A stretch of 64,000 nt of DNA from NCBI GenBank assembly GCA_913055905.1, contig CAJXLB010000002.1:124001-188000 (forward strand). Reading direction: 5' to 3'. Below the pieces are notes generated by a model that searched no databases, was not told the DNA's origin, and saw nothing but the letters and a program-made list of their open reading frames with translations. Positions 9,138 to 18,127 of this stretch are shown piece after piece; position 1 is the first letter of the stretch, and every line of letters begins with the position of its first letter. The position numbers and the translations under genes were made by a program. This DNA is from an uncultured Winogradskyella sp. (GTDB lineage: Bacteria; Bacteroidota; Bacteroidia; Flavobacteriales; Flavobacteriaceae).

Positions 9138-9145
9138 TATCTTTG
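9138..9145 (+). promoter_or_regulatory. Bacteroidota -7 promoter box (TATCTTTG) directly before menD
   Basis: Perfect TAnnTTTG ending seven bases before the menD ATG. If used, the transcript would start at or within a few bases of the ATG (leaderless or nearly so). Confidence 0.55.
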
Positions 9146-9152
9146 ACTGTCG

Positions 9153-10910
9153 ATGAAGTATCCAAAAATTCCATTAGCCCAAACAACAGTAGCCTTATGT
9201 AAAAGGCACGATATTTCTCAAATCGTCATATCACCAGGCAGTAGAAATGCTCCCTTAACAATTGGGTTTACGCATGACGACTTTTTTTCTTGCTATAGCA
9301 TAGTTGACGAGCGTTGCGCCGGTTTTTTTGCATTAGGAATGGCGCAACAGTTAAGAAAACCTGTGGCTTTGGTATGTACGAGCGGAAGTGCCTTGTTAAA
9401 TTATTACCCCGCCATTTCAGAAGCCTATTACAGTAACATACCTTTGGTCGTTTTATCTGCGGACAGGCCTAAATATCTCATAGATATAGGAGATGGGCAA
9501 ACCATAAAACAGCAAAATGTCTATGGCCCTCATGTACACTATTCTGCAAACTTAAAGTTAGATATTAGAGAGGACGCTTACAACCGTCAAGTTGAAGTTC
9601 CGATTTTAAAATCGATTGAAAATAAAATAGAGCGTTTTTTAGGTCTTCAAAAAGATATACAAACTTACAATGAAGCAGAGATAAATGAAGCTTTAGGCAT
9701 AGCAAAAGTAAAGTCTGGGCCTGTTCATTTAAACCTTCCTTTTGATGAGCCCTTGTACGACAAACTTGATGAACCAAGTATAAAGCCAAAACCTTATAAT
9801 TTTGATAATCCTCGAGAGATTTTAAACGAATTTGAGTTGAAATCTTGTGCCGATATATGGCATAATGCCAAAAGAAAAATGGTTTTGGTAGGTGAGTTGG
9901 CTCCAAACGCGGTGGACCAAAAATGGATAAATGAGCTCGTAGATGATGACAGTGTTATCGTCTTTACAGAAACAACCTCTAACTTGCATCATCAAGATAT
10001 TTTTCCAGGAATAGATAAAATCATAGCGCCTTTAGAGGAATCTGAATTTAAAGACCTTCAGCCAGAAGTACTGCTCACATTAGGTGGAATGATCGTGTCT
10101 AAGAAGATTAAAGCCTTTCTAAGAAAATTCAAACCAAAACACCACTGGCATATAGGATTATTTGAAGCTAATGATACTTTCTTTTGTCTTGAGAAACATT
10201 TTAAAGTAAAGCCAAACACCTTCTTTACAAGCTTTTTACCGCTACTTACACACCAAGTTAAAAGTGATTACAAGCCAAACTGGTTAAAGGTAAGACTTAA
10301 ACGCAGGGAAAAACATGTGGCTTATTTAAGTTCCATTCCGTTTTCCGATTTTACTACTTTCAGTATATTGCTAAAGTCGTTGCCTAAGCAAAGTATGCTT
10401 CAGGTTGGTAATAGCTCTGCGATTAGGTACCTGCAATTATTTCAACTTAGAAAAGACATCAAAGTGTTTTGTAACAGGGGAACCAGTGGAATTGATGGTT
10501 CTACAAGTACGGCTATAGGTGCTGCTGTAATTTCAAAGGAGAGGACCACTTTTATAACAGGCGATTTAAGCTTTTTCTATGATAGTAATGCGCTGTGGAA
10601 TAATTATATACCAGCTTCATTTAGGATTATAGTAGTTAACAATGCTGGTGGCGGTATTTTTAGAATATTACCTGGTCATAAGAACACTGAAAATTTTGAT
10701 ACCTTTTTTGAAACCAAGCACAATCTCAACGCCAAACAATTGTGTGACATGTATGGTTTAGTTTATCTTGAAGCACGAAACCAATCGGATTTAGAGAATG
10801 CTTTGAGTACTTTCTATAAGTTGAATGATAAGCCTAAACTTCTTGAAGTTTTTACGCCTTCCACAACTAATGATGAGGTGCTACTAGACTATTTCAAATT
10901 TATAAAGTAA
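9153..10910 (+). CDS. menD: 2-succinyl-5-enolpyruvyl-6-hydroxy-3-cyclohexene-1-carboxylate synthase
   Basis: A thiamine-diphosphate enzyme joining isochorismate and 2-oxoglutarate with loss of CO2 and pyruvate release deferred to MenH. At 585 residues it is full length. The N-terminal pyrimidine-binding domain has ISPGSRNAPLTIGF, VDERCAGFFALGMAQ and VALVCTSGSALLNYYPAISEAYYSNIPLVVLSADRP (described here in parts; it runs through residues 60-110). The diphosphate-binding domain has NRGTSGIDGSTSTAIGAA and GDLSFFYDSNALWNN near residue 470, followed by VVNNAGGGIF. It lies 33 bases after menF, with its own promoter box in the gap. Confidence 0.97.
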   Translation: MKYPKIPLAQTTVALCKRHDISQIVISPGSRNAPLTIGFTHDDFFSCYSIVDERCAGFFALGMAQQLRKPVALVCTSGSALLNYYPAISEAYYSNIPLVVLSADRPKYLIDIGDGQTIKQQNVYGPHVHYSANLKLDIREDAYNRQVEVPILKSIENKIERFLGLQKDIQTYNEAEINEALGIAKVKSGPVHLNLPFDEPLYDKLDEPSIKPKPYNFDNPREILNEFELKSCADIWHNAKRKMVLVGELAPNAVDQKWINELVDDDSVIVFTETTSNLHHQDIFPGIDKIIAPLEESEFKDLQPEVLLTLGGMIVSKKIKAFLRKFKPKHHWHIGLFEANDTFFCLEKHFKVKPNTFFTSFLPLLTHQVKSDYKPNWLKVRLKRREKHVAYLSSIPFSDFTTFSILLKSLPKQSMLQVGNSSAIRYLQLFQLRKDIKVFCNRGTSGIDGSTSTAIGAAVISKERTTFITGDLSFFYDSNALWNNYIPASFRIIVVNNAGGGIFRILPGHKNTENFDTFFETKHNLNAKQLCDMYGLVYLEARNQSDLENALSTFYKLNDKPKLLEVFTPSTTNDEVLLDYFKFIK

Positions 10911-11013
10911 CCTTAAGGTTAAATATCCAAAAAGGTGTCTGCTTCTTGGGTAATATCTGTTATTTTTAGTTATCTTACAATCCGTAAATTATTTAATCTT
11001 AAAACTTTTAAAC

Positions 11014-11352
11014 ATGAGCAAAAGAGATGAGCTAATCGCTAAGTACGCTGCAGATTTAAAGGAGAAATGTGGTGTCAATGCAGACATGGATTTATTAACT
11101 AAAGTTGTTGTAGGCTTAGGGCCTTCCATCTACAACCAAGATTCATCAACTGTTTCTGGTTCTGATGATAAAGAATTAGCAACAGTAAAGAATAACTTCT
11201 TGATTAAAAAATTAGGACTTTCTGAAAGTGATGATCTAGATGGTGCCATTGCATCTGTTATGGATACTTACGGTCAGTCTAACCGCAATAAATATAGAGC
11301 TGTAGTATATTATTTATTGGTAAAACATTTCAATAAGGAATCTGTTTATTAG
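11014..11352 (+). CDS. DUF2853 family protein
   Basis: A 112-residue soluble, helical, acidic protein matching the DUF2853 family of small Bacteroidota and proteobacterial proteins of unknown function. Recognisable stretches are MSKRDELIAKYAADLKEKCG at the start and GLGPSIYNQDSSTVSGSDDKEL in the middle, with a conserved C-terminal YRAVVYYLLVKHF. It lies 103 bases after menD and is followed by its own terminator. A TTG at 10946-10948 and TATCTTAC at 10971-10978 could be a weak promoter. There is no evidence it takes part in menaquinone synthesis. Confidence 0.85.
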   Translation: MSKRDELIAKYAADLKEKCGVNADMDLLTKVVVGLGPSIYNQDSSTVSGSDDKELATVKNNFLIKKLGLSESDDLDGAIASVMDTYGQSNRNKYRAVVYYLLVKHFNKESVY

Positions 11353-11374
11353 GATAGTAACAATAACTTATTTA

Positions 11375-11408
11375 AAAACGTCACAATTCAAAATTGTGGC
11401 GTTTTTTT
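11375..11408 (+). terminator. Intrinsic terminator after the DUF2853 gene
   Basis: Hairpin AAAACGTCACAATT / AATTGTGGCGTTTT with one T-G pair, followed by a T run. Confidence 0.85.
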
Positions 11409-11495
11409 AAGCTCTTTTTTCGCCTAAATAGTATTAGCTTGTCTGTTGTTGATTAGATATCGCTTATATTAGGCGTAAATTAAAATTCATCGAGA

Positions 11496-12329
11496 ATGTT
11501 AGGTATAGGGGAATACTGTGAACTAAAAATTTTAAGAGATACCGAGCCAGGTTTGTTTTTGGGTGATGATGAGGGCAACGAAGTACTGCTTCCAAATCGT
11601 TACGTTCCCGATACTTTTGAAGTTGGAGAAAAGCTTGAGGTTTTTATCTATCTTGATAACGAAGAACGTTTAGTTGCAACCACTGATAAGCCTTTTGTCA
11701 CCAAGGGTGATTTTGCCTTATTGCGATGTAATCAGGTGAATAAATTTGGTGCTTTTTTGGATTGGGGATTGGTTAAGGAATTGTTTTGTCCGTTCAAGGA
11801 ACAGGCCTTCAAAATGAAAAAGGGAGGTTGGTATTTAATTTATTGTTACTTAGACGAGGAAACCAATAGGCTCGTTGCCTCGAGTAAAACCAACCGATTC
11901 TTGGATAATTCAGAATTGACAGTTTCTAGATTTGACGAAGTAGACCTAATCGTCTCTCACCCTTCAGAAATCGGCATGAATGTCATTGTGAATAAAAAGC
12001 ATTTAGGGTTGGTTTATAAAGATGATATTTTTAAGGATATTCAAGTAGGGGACAAATTAAAGGGCATAGTAAAAAAAATTAGGCGCGACAATAAATTAGA
12101 CATTTCCTTAAGCCAAATAGGATATAGAAATATAGAACCAAACGCTCAATTTATCTTAAATGAGCTCAAGAAAAAAAACGGATTTCTTCCCTTGCACGAT
12201 AAATCGAGCCCAGAGACGATAAAGGAACAGGTGCAAATGAGCAAGAAGAGCTTTAAAAAAGCCATTGGGTCACTCTATAAAGACCGTCAAATAGAAATCA
12301 AGGACGATGGGATTTATTTAAAACCCTAA
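11496..12329 (+). CDS. cvfB: S1-domain RNA-binding protein, CvfB family
   Basis: A 277-residue CvfB-type protein built of tandem S1/OB domains and a C-terminal winged helix. The first OB domain (about residues 1-65) contains GLFLGDDEGNEVLLPNRYVP; the second has VNKFGAFLDWGLVKELFCPF; a third near residues 150-215 has IGMNVIVNKKHLGLVYKDDI and KLDISLSQIG. The winged helix at the end (KKSFKKAIGSLYKDRQIEI) is the usual CvfB finish. CvfB proteins bind RNA; in Staphylococcus the gene affects virulence expression. The role here is unknown. Its last four bases overlap the end of the convergent gene that follows. Confidence 0.9.
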   Translation: MLGIGEYCELKILRDTEPGLFLGDDEGNEVLLPNRYVPDTFEVGEKLEVFIYLDNEERLVATTDKPFVTKGDFALLRCNQVNKFGAFLDWGLVKELFCPFKEQAFKMKKGGWYLIYCYLDEETNRLVASSKTNRFLDNSELTVSRFDEVDLIVSHPSEIGMNVIVNKKHLGLVYKDDIFKDIQVGDKLKGIVKKIRRDNKLDISLSQIGYRNIEPNAQFILNELKKKNGFLPLHDKSSPETIKEQVQMSKKSFKKAIGSLYKDRQIEIKDDGIYLKP

Positions 12330-12724
12330 TTGTCTTTCTTTAGAATCGCTTCAACCCATTTTACGGCATCATTCATTTCGTTAAAGGCCTTACGATTAAA
12401 TTCGAAAAAAATGTTCTCCAATTCAAATATTTTTTCGCTCAAAGACTTATAGACTACTACGGCATAGGCTTTTAGATTAGGGTAGCTTATATTGAAGAGT
12501 TCAGCGTGATTTAAATTTATGGAATAAGAATTAATTCGATTGGAGATAAAACCAAAAGGGGAATCACCAAAATGCTCTTGCACCAAATCATGGATTTCCT
12601 GGAAATTAAAGAAATCGATATCTGTACCTTCATTAAACTCTGCAATGAAATAATTTTCGAAAAAATACACAGTGCCAAGACTTAAATGATACTGCTTAAA
12701 GTTTTTGTTTATAGTTGATTTCAT
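12326..12724 (-). CDS. Hypothetical protein, possibly STAS/SpoIIAA-like fold
   Basis: A soluble 132-residue protein when started at the ATG at 12724 (MKSTINKNF). It contains alternating strands and helices (GTVYFFENYFIAEFNEG, FNFQEIHDLVQEHFGDSPFGFISNR, LKAYAVVVYKS) and ends with a helix, DAVKWVEAIL. This layout resembles the SpoIIAA-like STAS proteins that Bacteroidota genomes often encode singly, but I cannot confirm it from motifs. It is transcribed against cvfB (four-base overlap) and divergently from menB. No function assigned. Confidence 0.68.
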   Translation of the reverse strand: MKSTINKNFKQYHLSLGTVYFFENYFIAEFNEGTDIDFFNFQEIHDLVQEHFGDSPFGFISNRINSYSINLNHAELFNISYPNLKAYAVVVYKSLSEKIFELENIFFEFNRKAFNEMNDAVKWVEAILKKDN

Positions 12725-12819
12725 AATGATATGGGCCACTCAAATCGATTGCAAAAATAGTGTCTAATTACGATTGCACAAGCATAAAAAATGAGATAAA
12801 TTCATTATTATTAATTCCT

Positions 12820-12827
12820 TATTTTTG
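12820..12827 (+). promoter_or_regulatory. Bacteroidota -7 promoter box (TATTTTTG) for menB-menA
   Basis: Perfect TAnnTTTG 20 bases before the menB ATG at 12848. Confidence 0.55.
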
Positions 12828-12847
12828 CACTTAAATTCTTGAAAACA

Positions 12848-13687
12848 ATGAGCCAAATCAACTGGAAGGTTGCTAAAACCTATAAAGATATCACCTACAA
12901 GAAATGTGATGGTGTAGCAAGAATAGCTTTTAATCGTCCAGATGTCCGAAATGCCTTTCGTCCAAATACGACTTCAGAGCTTTACGACGCTTTTTATGAT
13001 GCTAATGAAGACACAAGTATTGGTGTGGTACTTTTAAGTGCAGAAGGTCCTTCGTCTAAGGATGGTATCTGGAGTTTCTGTTCTGGTGGAGATCAAAAGG
13101 CAAGGGGTAAGGAAGGCTATGTAGGCGAGGATGGTTACCATAGACTCAATATTTTAGAGGTTCAGCGCTTAATTCGTTTTATGCCTAAGGCTGTTATCGC
13201 CGTTGTTCCAGGTTGGGCTGTCGGTGGCGGCCATAGTTTACATGTAGTTTGCGATTTAACTTTAGCAAGTAAGGAGCATGCTATTTTTAAGCAAACAGAT
13301 GCCGATGTTACAAGTTTTGACGGTGGTTATGGCTCGGCATATCTGGCGAAAATGGTTGGTCAGAAAAAAGCACGTGAGATCTTTTTTTTAGGTAGGAATT
13401 ATTCGGCTCAAGAAGCCTACGAGATGGGTATGGTAAATGCTGTTATACCTCATAATGAATTAGAACAAACAGCCTATCAATGGGCGCAGGAAATCCTTGC
13501 AAAGTCGCCTATATCCATAAAAATGTTGAAATTCGCTATGAATTTAACTGACGACGGAATGGTTGGGCAACAAGTATTTGCAGGAGAAGCAACGCGTTTA
13601 GCTTACATGACGGACGAAGCAAAAGAAGGTAGAGATGCCTTTTTAGAAAAGCGAAAGCCTAATTTTAACAAAAAATGGATTCCATAA
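12848..13687 (+). CDS. menB: 1,4-dihydroxy-2-naphthoyl-CoA synthase
   Basis: A crotonase-fold enzyme that closes the second ring of o-succinylbenzoyl-CoA to give DHNA-CoA. Signatures: GVARIAFNRPDVRNAFRPNT, FCSGGDQKARGKEGY (CoA and oxyanion region), VPGWAVGGGHSLHVVCDLTLAS and TDADVTSFDGGYGSAYLA, ending with KRKPNFNKKWIP. The order SGGDQ...GGGH...DGGYGS is diagnostic for MenB within the enoyl-CoA hydratase superfamily. With the ATG at 12848 (MSQINWK) it has 279 residues; a TTG at 12839 would add three. menA follows after 15 bases. Confidence 0.97.
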   Translation: MSQINWKVAKTYKDITYKKCDGVARIAFNRPDVRNAFRPNTTSELYDAFYDANEDTSIGVVLLSAEGPSSKDGIWSFCSGGDQKARGKEGYVGEDGYHRLNILEVQRLIRFMPKAVIAVVPGWAVGGGHSLHVVCDLTLASKEHAIFKQTDADVTSFDGGYGSAYLAKMVGQKKAREIFFLGRNYSAQEAYEMGMVNAVIPHNELEQTAYQWAQEILAKSPISIKMLKFAMNLTDDGMVGQQVFAGEATRLAYMTDEAKEGRDAFLEKRKPNFNKKWIP

Positions 13688-13702
13688 ATAGAATCTAGTT
13701 TC

Positions 13703-14608
13703 ATGAAAAAGATTAGACCTTGGCTTTCGGCAATGCGTTTAAGAACGCTGCCTCTTTCCGTTTCTGGAATTATTTTGGGTACCTGCTTTGCTTATTATAA
13801 TGGTAAGTTTAATTGGTGGGTTTTGGCTTTAGCCATATTAACCACTATAAGCCTTCAAATCCTTTCCAATTTGGCTAATGATTATGGAGATGGTATCAAG
13901 GGCACTGATAACGAGGATCGTCTCGGTCCTAAGCGCGCCATTCAAAGTGGTTCTATTTCGCCAGAGGAAATGCTCGAGGCTATAAAGACCAATATTGTCA
14001 TCATCATTATTCTGACCATTTGTCTTATTTGGGCGGCCTTTGGTCCAACGAACTTCCTGTTTTTACTGTTGTTTGTGGCACTTGGTGGTTTGTCGGTTTA
14101 TGCAGCCCTAAACTACACAATGGGAGACTCACCTTATGGTTATCGAGCTCTTGGTGATATTTTTGTCTTTATATTTTTTGGCTTATTGAGTACTATAGGA
14201 AGTTATGTGCTCTACGTGCACACTGTTGATCATCTTGTTATTCTTCCAGCAATTGCACTCGGACTTCTTAGTGTAGGTGTTTTAAACCTTAACAATATGA
14301 GAGACATAGAGTCGGACAAGAAGGTAGGCAAAATCACACTTGCCGTTAAATTAGGTCTTAAGCGCTCTAAAACATACCATTATGTTTTGATAGGTGGAGC
14401 AATGCTTATTGCACTGATTTTTTCACTATTATATTATGTAGAACCATTCAACTTCTTGTTTTTAATCTCGTATGTGCCATTTTCACTACATCTTTTGAAG
14501 ATTAAAAAGGCTAAAGAGGCTAAGGATTTTGATAGTCAGCTCAAAGTTTTAGCCTTATCTACATTTCTATTTTCTTTACTTTTAGGTATTGGCTATATTT
14601 TGTATTAA
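13703..14608 (+). CDS. menA: 1,4-dihydroxy-2-naphthoate polyprenyltransferase
   Basis: A UbiA-superfamily inner-membrane prenyltransferase that attaches the isoprenoid tail to DHNA, giving demethylmenaquinone. Both Asp-rich, Mg2+-diphosphate-binding motifs are present: NLANDYGDGIKGTDNEDR (about residues 55-72) and LNNMRDIESDKKVGKITLAVKLG (about residues 195-217). Hydrophobic segments suggest eight or nine membrane spans. At 301 residues it is full length. It is in an operon with menB (15-base gap) and probably with the UPF0173 gene 36 bases downstream. Confidence 0.96.
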   Translation: MKKIRPWLSAMRLRTLPLSVSGIILGTCFAYYNGKFNWWVLALAILTTISLQILSNLANDYGDGIKGTDNEDRLGPKRAIQSGSISPEEMLEAIKTNIVIIIILTICLIWAAFGPTNFLFLLLFVALGGLSVYAALNYTMGDSPYGYRALGDIFVFIFFGLLSTIGSYVLYVHTVDHLVILPAIALGLLSVGVLNLNNMRDIESDKKVGKITLAVKLGLKRSKTYHYVLIGGAMLIALIFSLLYYVEPFNFLFLISYVPFSLHLLKIKKAKEAKDFDSQLKVLALSTFLFSLLLGIGYILY

Positions 14609-14644
14609 ATTTAGACTACAAAAAAGAGTTTAAATACACACGTC

Positions 14645-15319
14645 ATGAAAATCACATATTACGGCCACGCCTGTTTAGGCATTCAAATTAAGGATACAAA
14701 TATATTGGTAGATCCTTTTATAACTGGGAATGAAAAAGCCGCTCACATTGATATTAATACCATCGAGGCCGATTATATTTTGGTAACTCATGCACATCAG
14801 GACCATACACTGGATGTCGAAGCTATAGCAAAACGCACAGGAGCTACTATAGTCTCTAATTATGAAATAGTTACGTATTATCAAAATATGGGTTTTAAAG
14901 GACATCCCATGAATCATGGCGGGTCTTGGCAATTCGATTTTGCCAAGGTAAAATATGTTAACGCTATCCATACGTCCTCATTTGCAGATGGTACATATGG
15001 AGGTAATCCAGGTGGCTTCATCATTGAATCTGATAAGACTATTTATATCGCTGGCGATACCGCATTGACGTATGACATGCGTTTAATTAGAAAACAATTT
15101 GATCTTGATTTAGCGGTTTTGCCTATAGGTGATAACTTTACTATGGGAGTAGACGATGCTATTCAAGCTGCGAGATACGTTGATTGCGATCGTGTTCTTG
15201 GCGTACATTATGATACTTTTGGTTACATAGAAATTGATAAGCCAAGAGCTAAGGCCAAATTCGATTCTAAATTAAAGCGTCTTATTCTATTGGATATTGG
15301 AGCGACTCTAGATGTTTAA
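14645..15319 (+). CDS. UPF0173 metal-dependent hydrolase (metallo-beta-lactamase fold)
   Basis: A 224-residue metallo-beta-lactamase-fold hydrolase of the UPF0173/YtkL group. It opens with MKITYYGHACLGIQI, has the Zn-binding THAHQDHTLD motif (HxHxDH), then HTSSFADGTYGGNPGGFII, IYIAGDTALTYDM and the late metal ligand in VLGVHYDTFGYI. The physiological substrate is unknown. It follows menA by 36 bases and may be cotranscribed with the men genes. Its stop codon directly abuts the stop of the convergent SDR gene, with no base between. Confidence 0.9.
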   Translation: MKITYYGHACLGIQIKDTNILVDPFITGNEKAAHIDINTIEADYILVTHAHQDHTLDVEAIAKRTGATIVSNYEIVTYYQNMGFKGHPMNHGGSWQFDFAKVKYVNAIHTSSFADGTYGGNPGGFIIESDKTIYIAGDTALTYDMRLIRKQFDLDLAVLPIGDNFTMGVDDAIQAARYVDCDRVLGVHYDTFGYIEIDKPRAKAKFDSKLKRLILLDIGATLDV

Positions 15320-16114
15320 TTACTTCACCTTGCTCCGTAATACTAAATAATGTAATAATTTTGGAGATAGGCGCTTTACATAAACGCCTATTTTTTCAAA
15401 CTTGGCAATGTAGGCTTCAAATTTCCTTTTAGCAATGGCTTTGAGCATGCGCTTGGCAAACACATTAACGTCAAGGCCTTGTTCTGTCATCTCATCTTGA
15501 TAACCTTGTGGTGTACCATCTGCAGTTAGAGCGTTACGAGCCACATTGGTATTAACAAAGCCAGGGCAAATCATCGTTACCTTAATATTGTCTTTATCGT
15601 GTTCTAACCGCAAAGCATCAAAAAATCCATGCAGGGCATGTTTAGCGCCACAGTATGCAGAACGATAGGGCGAACTGAATTTTCCCATTAAACTGGTTAC
15701 TACCACAAAGTGGCCAGATTGCCACTTAACAAAATAGGGCAGAAGCGCTTTGCTCAGCGCTACGGTGCCCAAGTAGTCTATTTCCATTAATTTACGATCT
15801 ACCTCTAAACGGGTTTCCATTATTGGTGATCGCTGACTTATACCGCCGTTATTAATTAAAATATCTATCCTTCCAAAGGAAGATACAGCGACTTCCACAA
15901 TCGACTCCATAGCCTCATGTTCAGCTAAATCTAAAGGGACTACAGCCACATTTTCAGGAGTATTGCAAGCTTCTTTTACATTTTGGAGCTGCAGCGTGTT
16001 TCTAGAAGAAAGAATTAATTTGCAGTCTAAGCGGGAGAGTTGCAACGCTAAAGCTTTACCAATGCCAGAAGAGGCTCCCGTAATCCAAATGATCTTATTT
16101 TTAAAATAATCCAT
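15320..16114 (-). CDS. Short-chain dehydrogenase/reductase
   Basis: A classical SDR of 264 residues: the cofactor motif WITGASSGIGKALALQLS is at the N terminus, NNGG near residue 90 stabilises the fold, and the active site is Ser in VVTSLMGK with YRSAYCGAKHALHG (Tyr-x-x-x-Lys) after it. Absence of an acidic residue after strand 2 (LILSSRNTLQ) suggests NADP(H). It resembles membrane-associated DHRS7-like lipid or steroid reductases. One base separates it from the upstream sterol desaturase gene, so the two proteins probably act on one lipid-like substrate, which is not identifiable. Confidence 0.88.
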   Translation of the reverse strand: MDYFKNKIIWITGASSGIGKALALQLSRLDCKLILSSRNTLQLQNVKEACNTPENVAVVPLDLAEHEAMESIVEVAVSSFGRIDILINNGGISQRSPIMETRLEVDRKLMEIDYLGTVALSKALLPYFVKWQSGHFVVVTSLMGKFSSPYRSAYCGAKHALHGFFDALRLEHDKDNIKVTMICPGFVNTNVARNALTADGTPQGYQDEMTEQGLDVNVFAKRMLKAIAKRKFEAYIAKFEKIGVYVKRLSPKLLHYLVLRSKVK

Positions 16115-16115
16115 A

Positions 16116-17027
16116 TTAGGAAATATTTCGGCCTTTCTTGGATAACCATTCTGCTCTTAGCTCAGAACTAACTTTACCACTGCCATCATGGCGCCAACCG
16201 GGTGGCTTGATTAAATATCTAAGCCTGTCTTTAAATGACTTTTTACCAGTAAAGGCATCCCTAAACATATACCACCATTCTATAAAAGCGATTTTTACAG
16301 GGTTGAAGGTGTCTATGTTTTTTACCAAGCCATAAACGACTTTCTCTTCCTTTATTTCTGGTTGAAAGGTTCCAAATAACTTATCCCAGATAATTAGTAT
16401 GCCTGCATGGTTTCTATCGAGATAAAGTGGATTGCTCCCATGATGAACTCTGTGATGTGAAGGCGTATTGAATATAGCTTCAAACCATTTTGGCATTTTG
16501 TCTATCGTTTCAGTATGAATCCAAAATTGATAAAGTAAACTGATGCTCATTTGTAATAATATCATGGCTGGATGAAACCCTAGCAAAGGAAGCCATAACC
16601 AAAAAATAAACGTGTAAAACCCACCAGACCACGTTTGGCGCAATGCAGTACTCAAGTTATAATGCTTTGAAGAATGATGAACAACATGGGATGCCCAGAA
16701 CAAGCGACATTCATGTGAAATCCTATGAAACCAATAATAAGAAAAATCGTCAGCAAAGAAGATTAGAACAAAAGACCACCATGCAATTGGTATGGTAAAA
16801 ATCCTAAAATTATCATAGACCCAAAACAAGGCTAAAAGCACCAATGCCTTAGAACCAAAACCTAAAATTACGTTTCCTAAGCCCATGGCGATTGATGAAA
16901 ATGCATCTTTGGTTTCGTAACCTTTTGTTGATCTATAGCGATCTCTAGTTGTAACATAGAGTTCTAAAAGCATTGCCAGTATAAAAAAAGGAATGGCATA
17001 AAGAATTATGTTAGGAAAATTTGGCAT
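16116..17027 (-). CDS. Sterol desaturase / fatty acid hydroxylase superfamily membrane protein
   Basis: A 303-residue integral membrane di-iron enzyme. The superfamily histidine clusters are all present: HRISH (HxxxH), HVVHHSSKH (HxxHH), HTET and SHHRVHHGSNPLYLDRNHAG. Four or more hydrophobic segments surround them. Members hydroxylate or desaturate lipids, or cleave ether lipids (alkylglycerol monooxygenase type, which this histidine layout resembles). It forms a two-gene unit with the SDR and is inverted in the middle of the men locus. The substrate is unknown. Confidence 0.87.
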   Translation of the reverse strand: MPNFPNIILYAIPFFILAMLLELYVTTRDRYRSTKGYETKDAFSSIAMGLGNVILGFGSKALVLLALFWVYDNFRIFTIPIAWWSFVLIFFADDFSYYWFHRISHECRLFWASHVVHHSSKHYNLSTALRQTWSGGFYTFIFWLWLPLLGFHPAMILLQMSISLLYQFWIHTETIDKMPKWFEAIFNTPSHHRVHHGSNPLYLDRNHAGILIIWDKLFGTFQPEIKEEKVVYGLVKNIDTFNPVKIAFIEWWYMFRDAFTGKKSFKDRLRYLIKPPGWRHDGSGKVSSELRAEWLSKKGRNIS

Positions 17028-17069
17028 AATCTTAAATTATTGGTCACCTAAAATACAAATTTTTATAAG

Positions 17070-17077
17070 TAATTTTG
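17070..17077 (+). promoter_or_regulatory. Bacteroidota -7 promoter box (TAATTTTG) for the menC operon
   Basis: Perfect TAnnTTTG ending nine bases before the menC ATG at 17087. It marks a start of the menC-CPBP-menE operon and predicts a leader of only a few bases. Confidence 0.55.
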
Positions 17078-17086
17078 AAATTCATT

Positions 17087-18127
17087 ATGAAAGCAAAATA
17101 CAAGCGCTACGTACTAGATTTTAAAAGGCCCAGCGGGACTTCTAGGGGAATTATGACTTCTAAAGAAACCTGGTTTATAATCCTAGAAGAAAATAGTAAA
17201 ATTGGTATAGGAGAGTGTGGTATTTTAAGGGGCTTGTCAATTGACGATAGAATAGGTTATGAAGATAAGCTGAAATGGACCTGTGAGCACATAAATAAAG
17301 GCTTAGACACTTTGCTCAAAGAGTTAATAGACTGGCCAAGCATACAATTTGGATTAGAAATGGCGTTTAAATCGCTTAGGTCTAATTCGCCATTTGTTTT
17401 GCTTCCTTCAAAATTTACAGATGGATTGGATGCCATAAAAATCAATGGGTTGATTTGGATGGGTGACGATAAATTTATGCGCCAACAAATTAAAGAGAAA
17501 ATTGAAGCGGGTTTTGATTGCATTAAGCTTAAAATTGGTGCCATAGATTTTCAAACTGAATTAGATATCTTGAAATCTATCCGAAAGGAATTTTCACCTT
17601 CTGACATTGAGTTGCGTGTAGATGCCAATGGCGCATTTAAACCTAATGAAGCTTTGGAAAAGCTCAAGTATCTGTCAGAATACCAATTGCATTCTATAGA
17701 ACAACCTGTAAAACCGGGTCAAATTGAATCAATGGCGGCATTATGTGAAGCCTCACCACTACCAATTGCTCTCGACGAGGAGCTTATAGGCGTTTTTGAC
17801 CTTCAATCAAAGGAGCAACTTTTAGCAGATATTAAACCGCAATTTATAATTCTAAAGCCAAGTTTAATCGGTGGATATAAGGGAAGTGAGGAGTGGATTT
17901 CTACTGCCGAAGACTTAAACATAAAGTGGTGGATAACCAGTGCTTTAGAAAGTAACGTAGGTCTAAATGCAATAGCACAATGGACCTATACCTTAGGTAA
18001 TTTAATGCCACAAGGACTAGGAACAGGTGGGCTATTTACCAATAATTTTCATTCGCCATTAAACGTAAAAAATGGTACTTTGCAATATGATATTTCAAAA
18101 CAATGGAACTTTAATCTAAATAAATGA
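17087..18127 (+). CDS. menC: o-Succinylbenzoate synthase
   Basis: An enolase-superfamily enzyme that dehydrates SHCHC to o-succinylbenzoate. The catalytic Lys pair is in CIKLKIGAIDFQ (KxK). Metal ligands are in LRVDANGAFKPNEAL (Asp), SIEQPV (Glu) and PIALDEELIG (Asp), and ILKPSLIGGY carries the second catalytic Lys. WWITSALESNVGLNAIAQW near the end is typical of MenC. Started at the ATG at 17087 it has 346 residues; the TTG at 17075 falls inside the promoter box. The stop overlaps the start of the next gene (ATGA), so translation is coupled. Confidence 0.94.
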   Translation: MKAKYKRYVLDFKRPSGTSRGIMTSKETWFIILEENSKIGIGECGILRGLSIDDRIGYEDKLKWTCEHINKGLDTLLKELIDWPSIQFGLEMAFKSLRSNSPFVLLPSKFTDGLDAIKINGLIWMGDDKFMRQQIKEKIEAGFDCIKLKIGAIDFQTELDILKSIRKEFSPSDIELRVDANGAFKPNEALEKLKYLSEYQLHSIEQPVKPGQIESMAALCEASPLPIALDEELIGVFDLQSKEQLLADIKPQFIILKPSLIGGYKGSEEWISTAEDLNIKWWITSALESNVGLNAIAQWTYTLGNLMPQGLGTGGLFTNNFHSPLNVKNGTLQYDISKQWNFNLNK

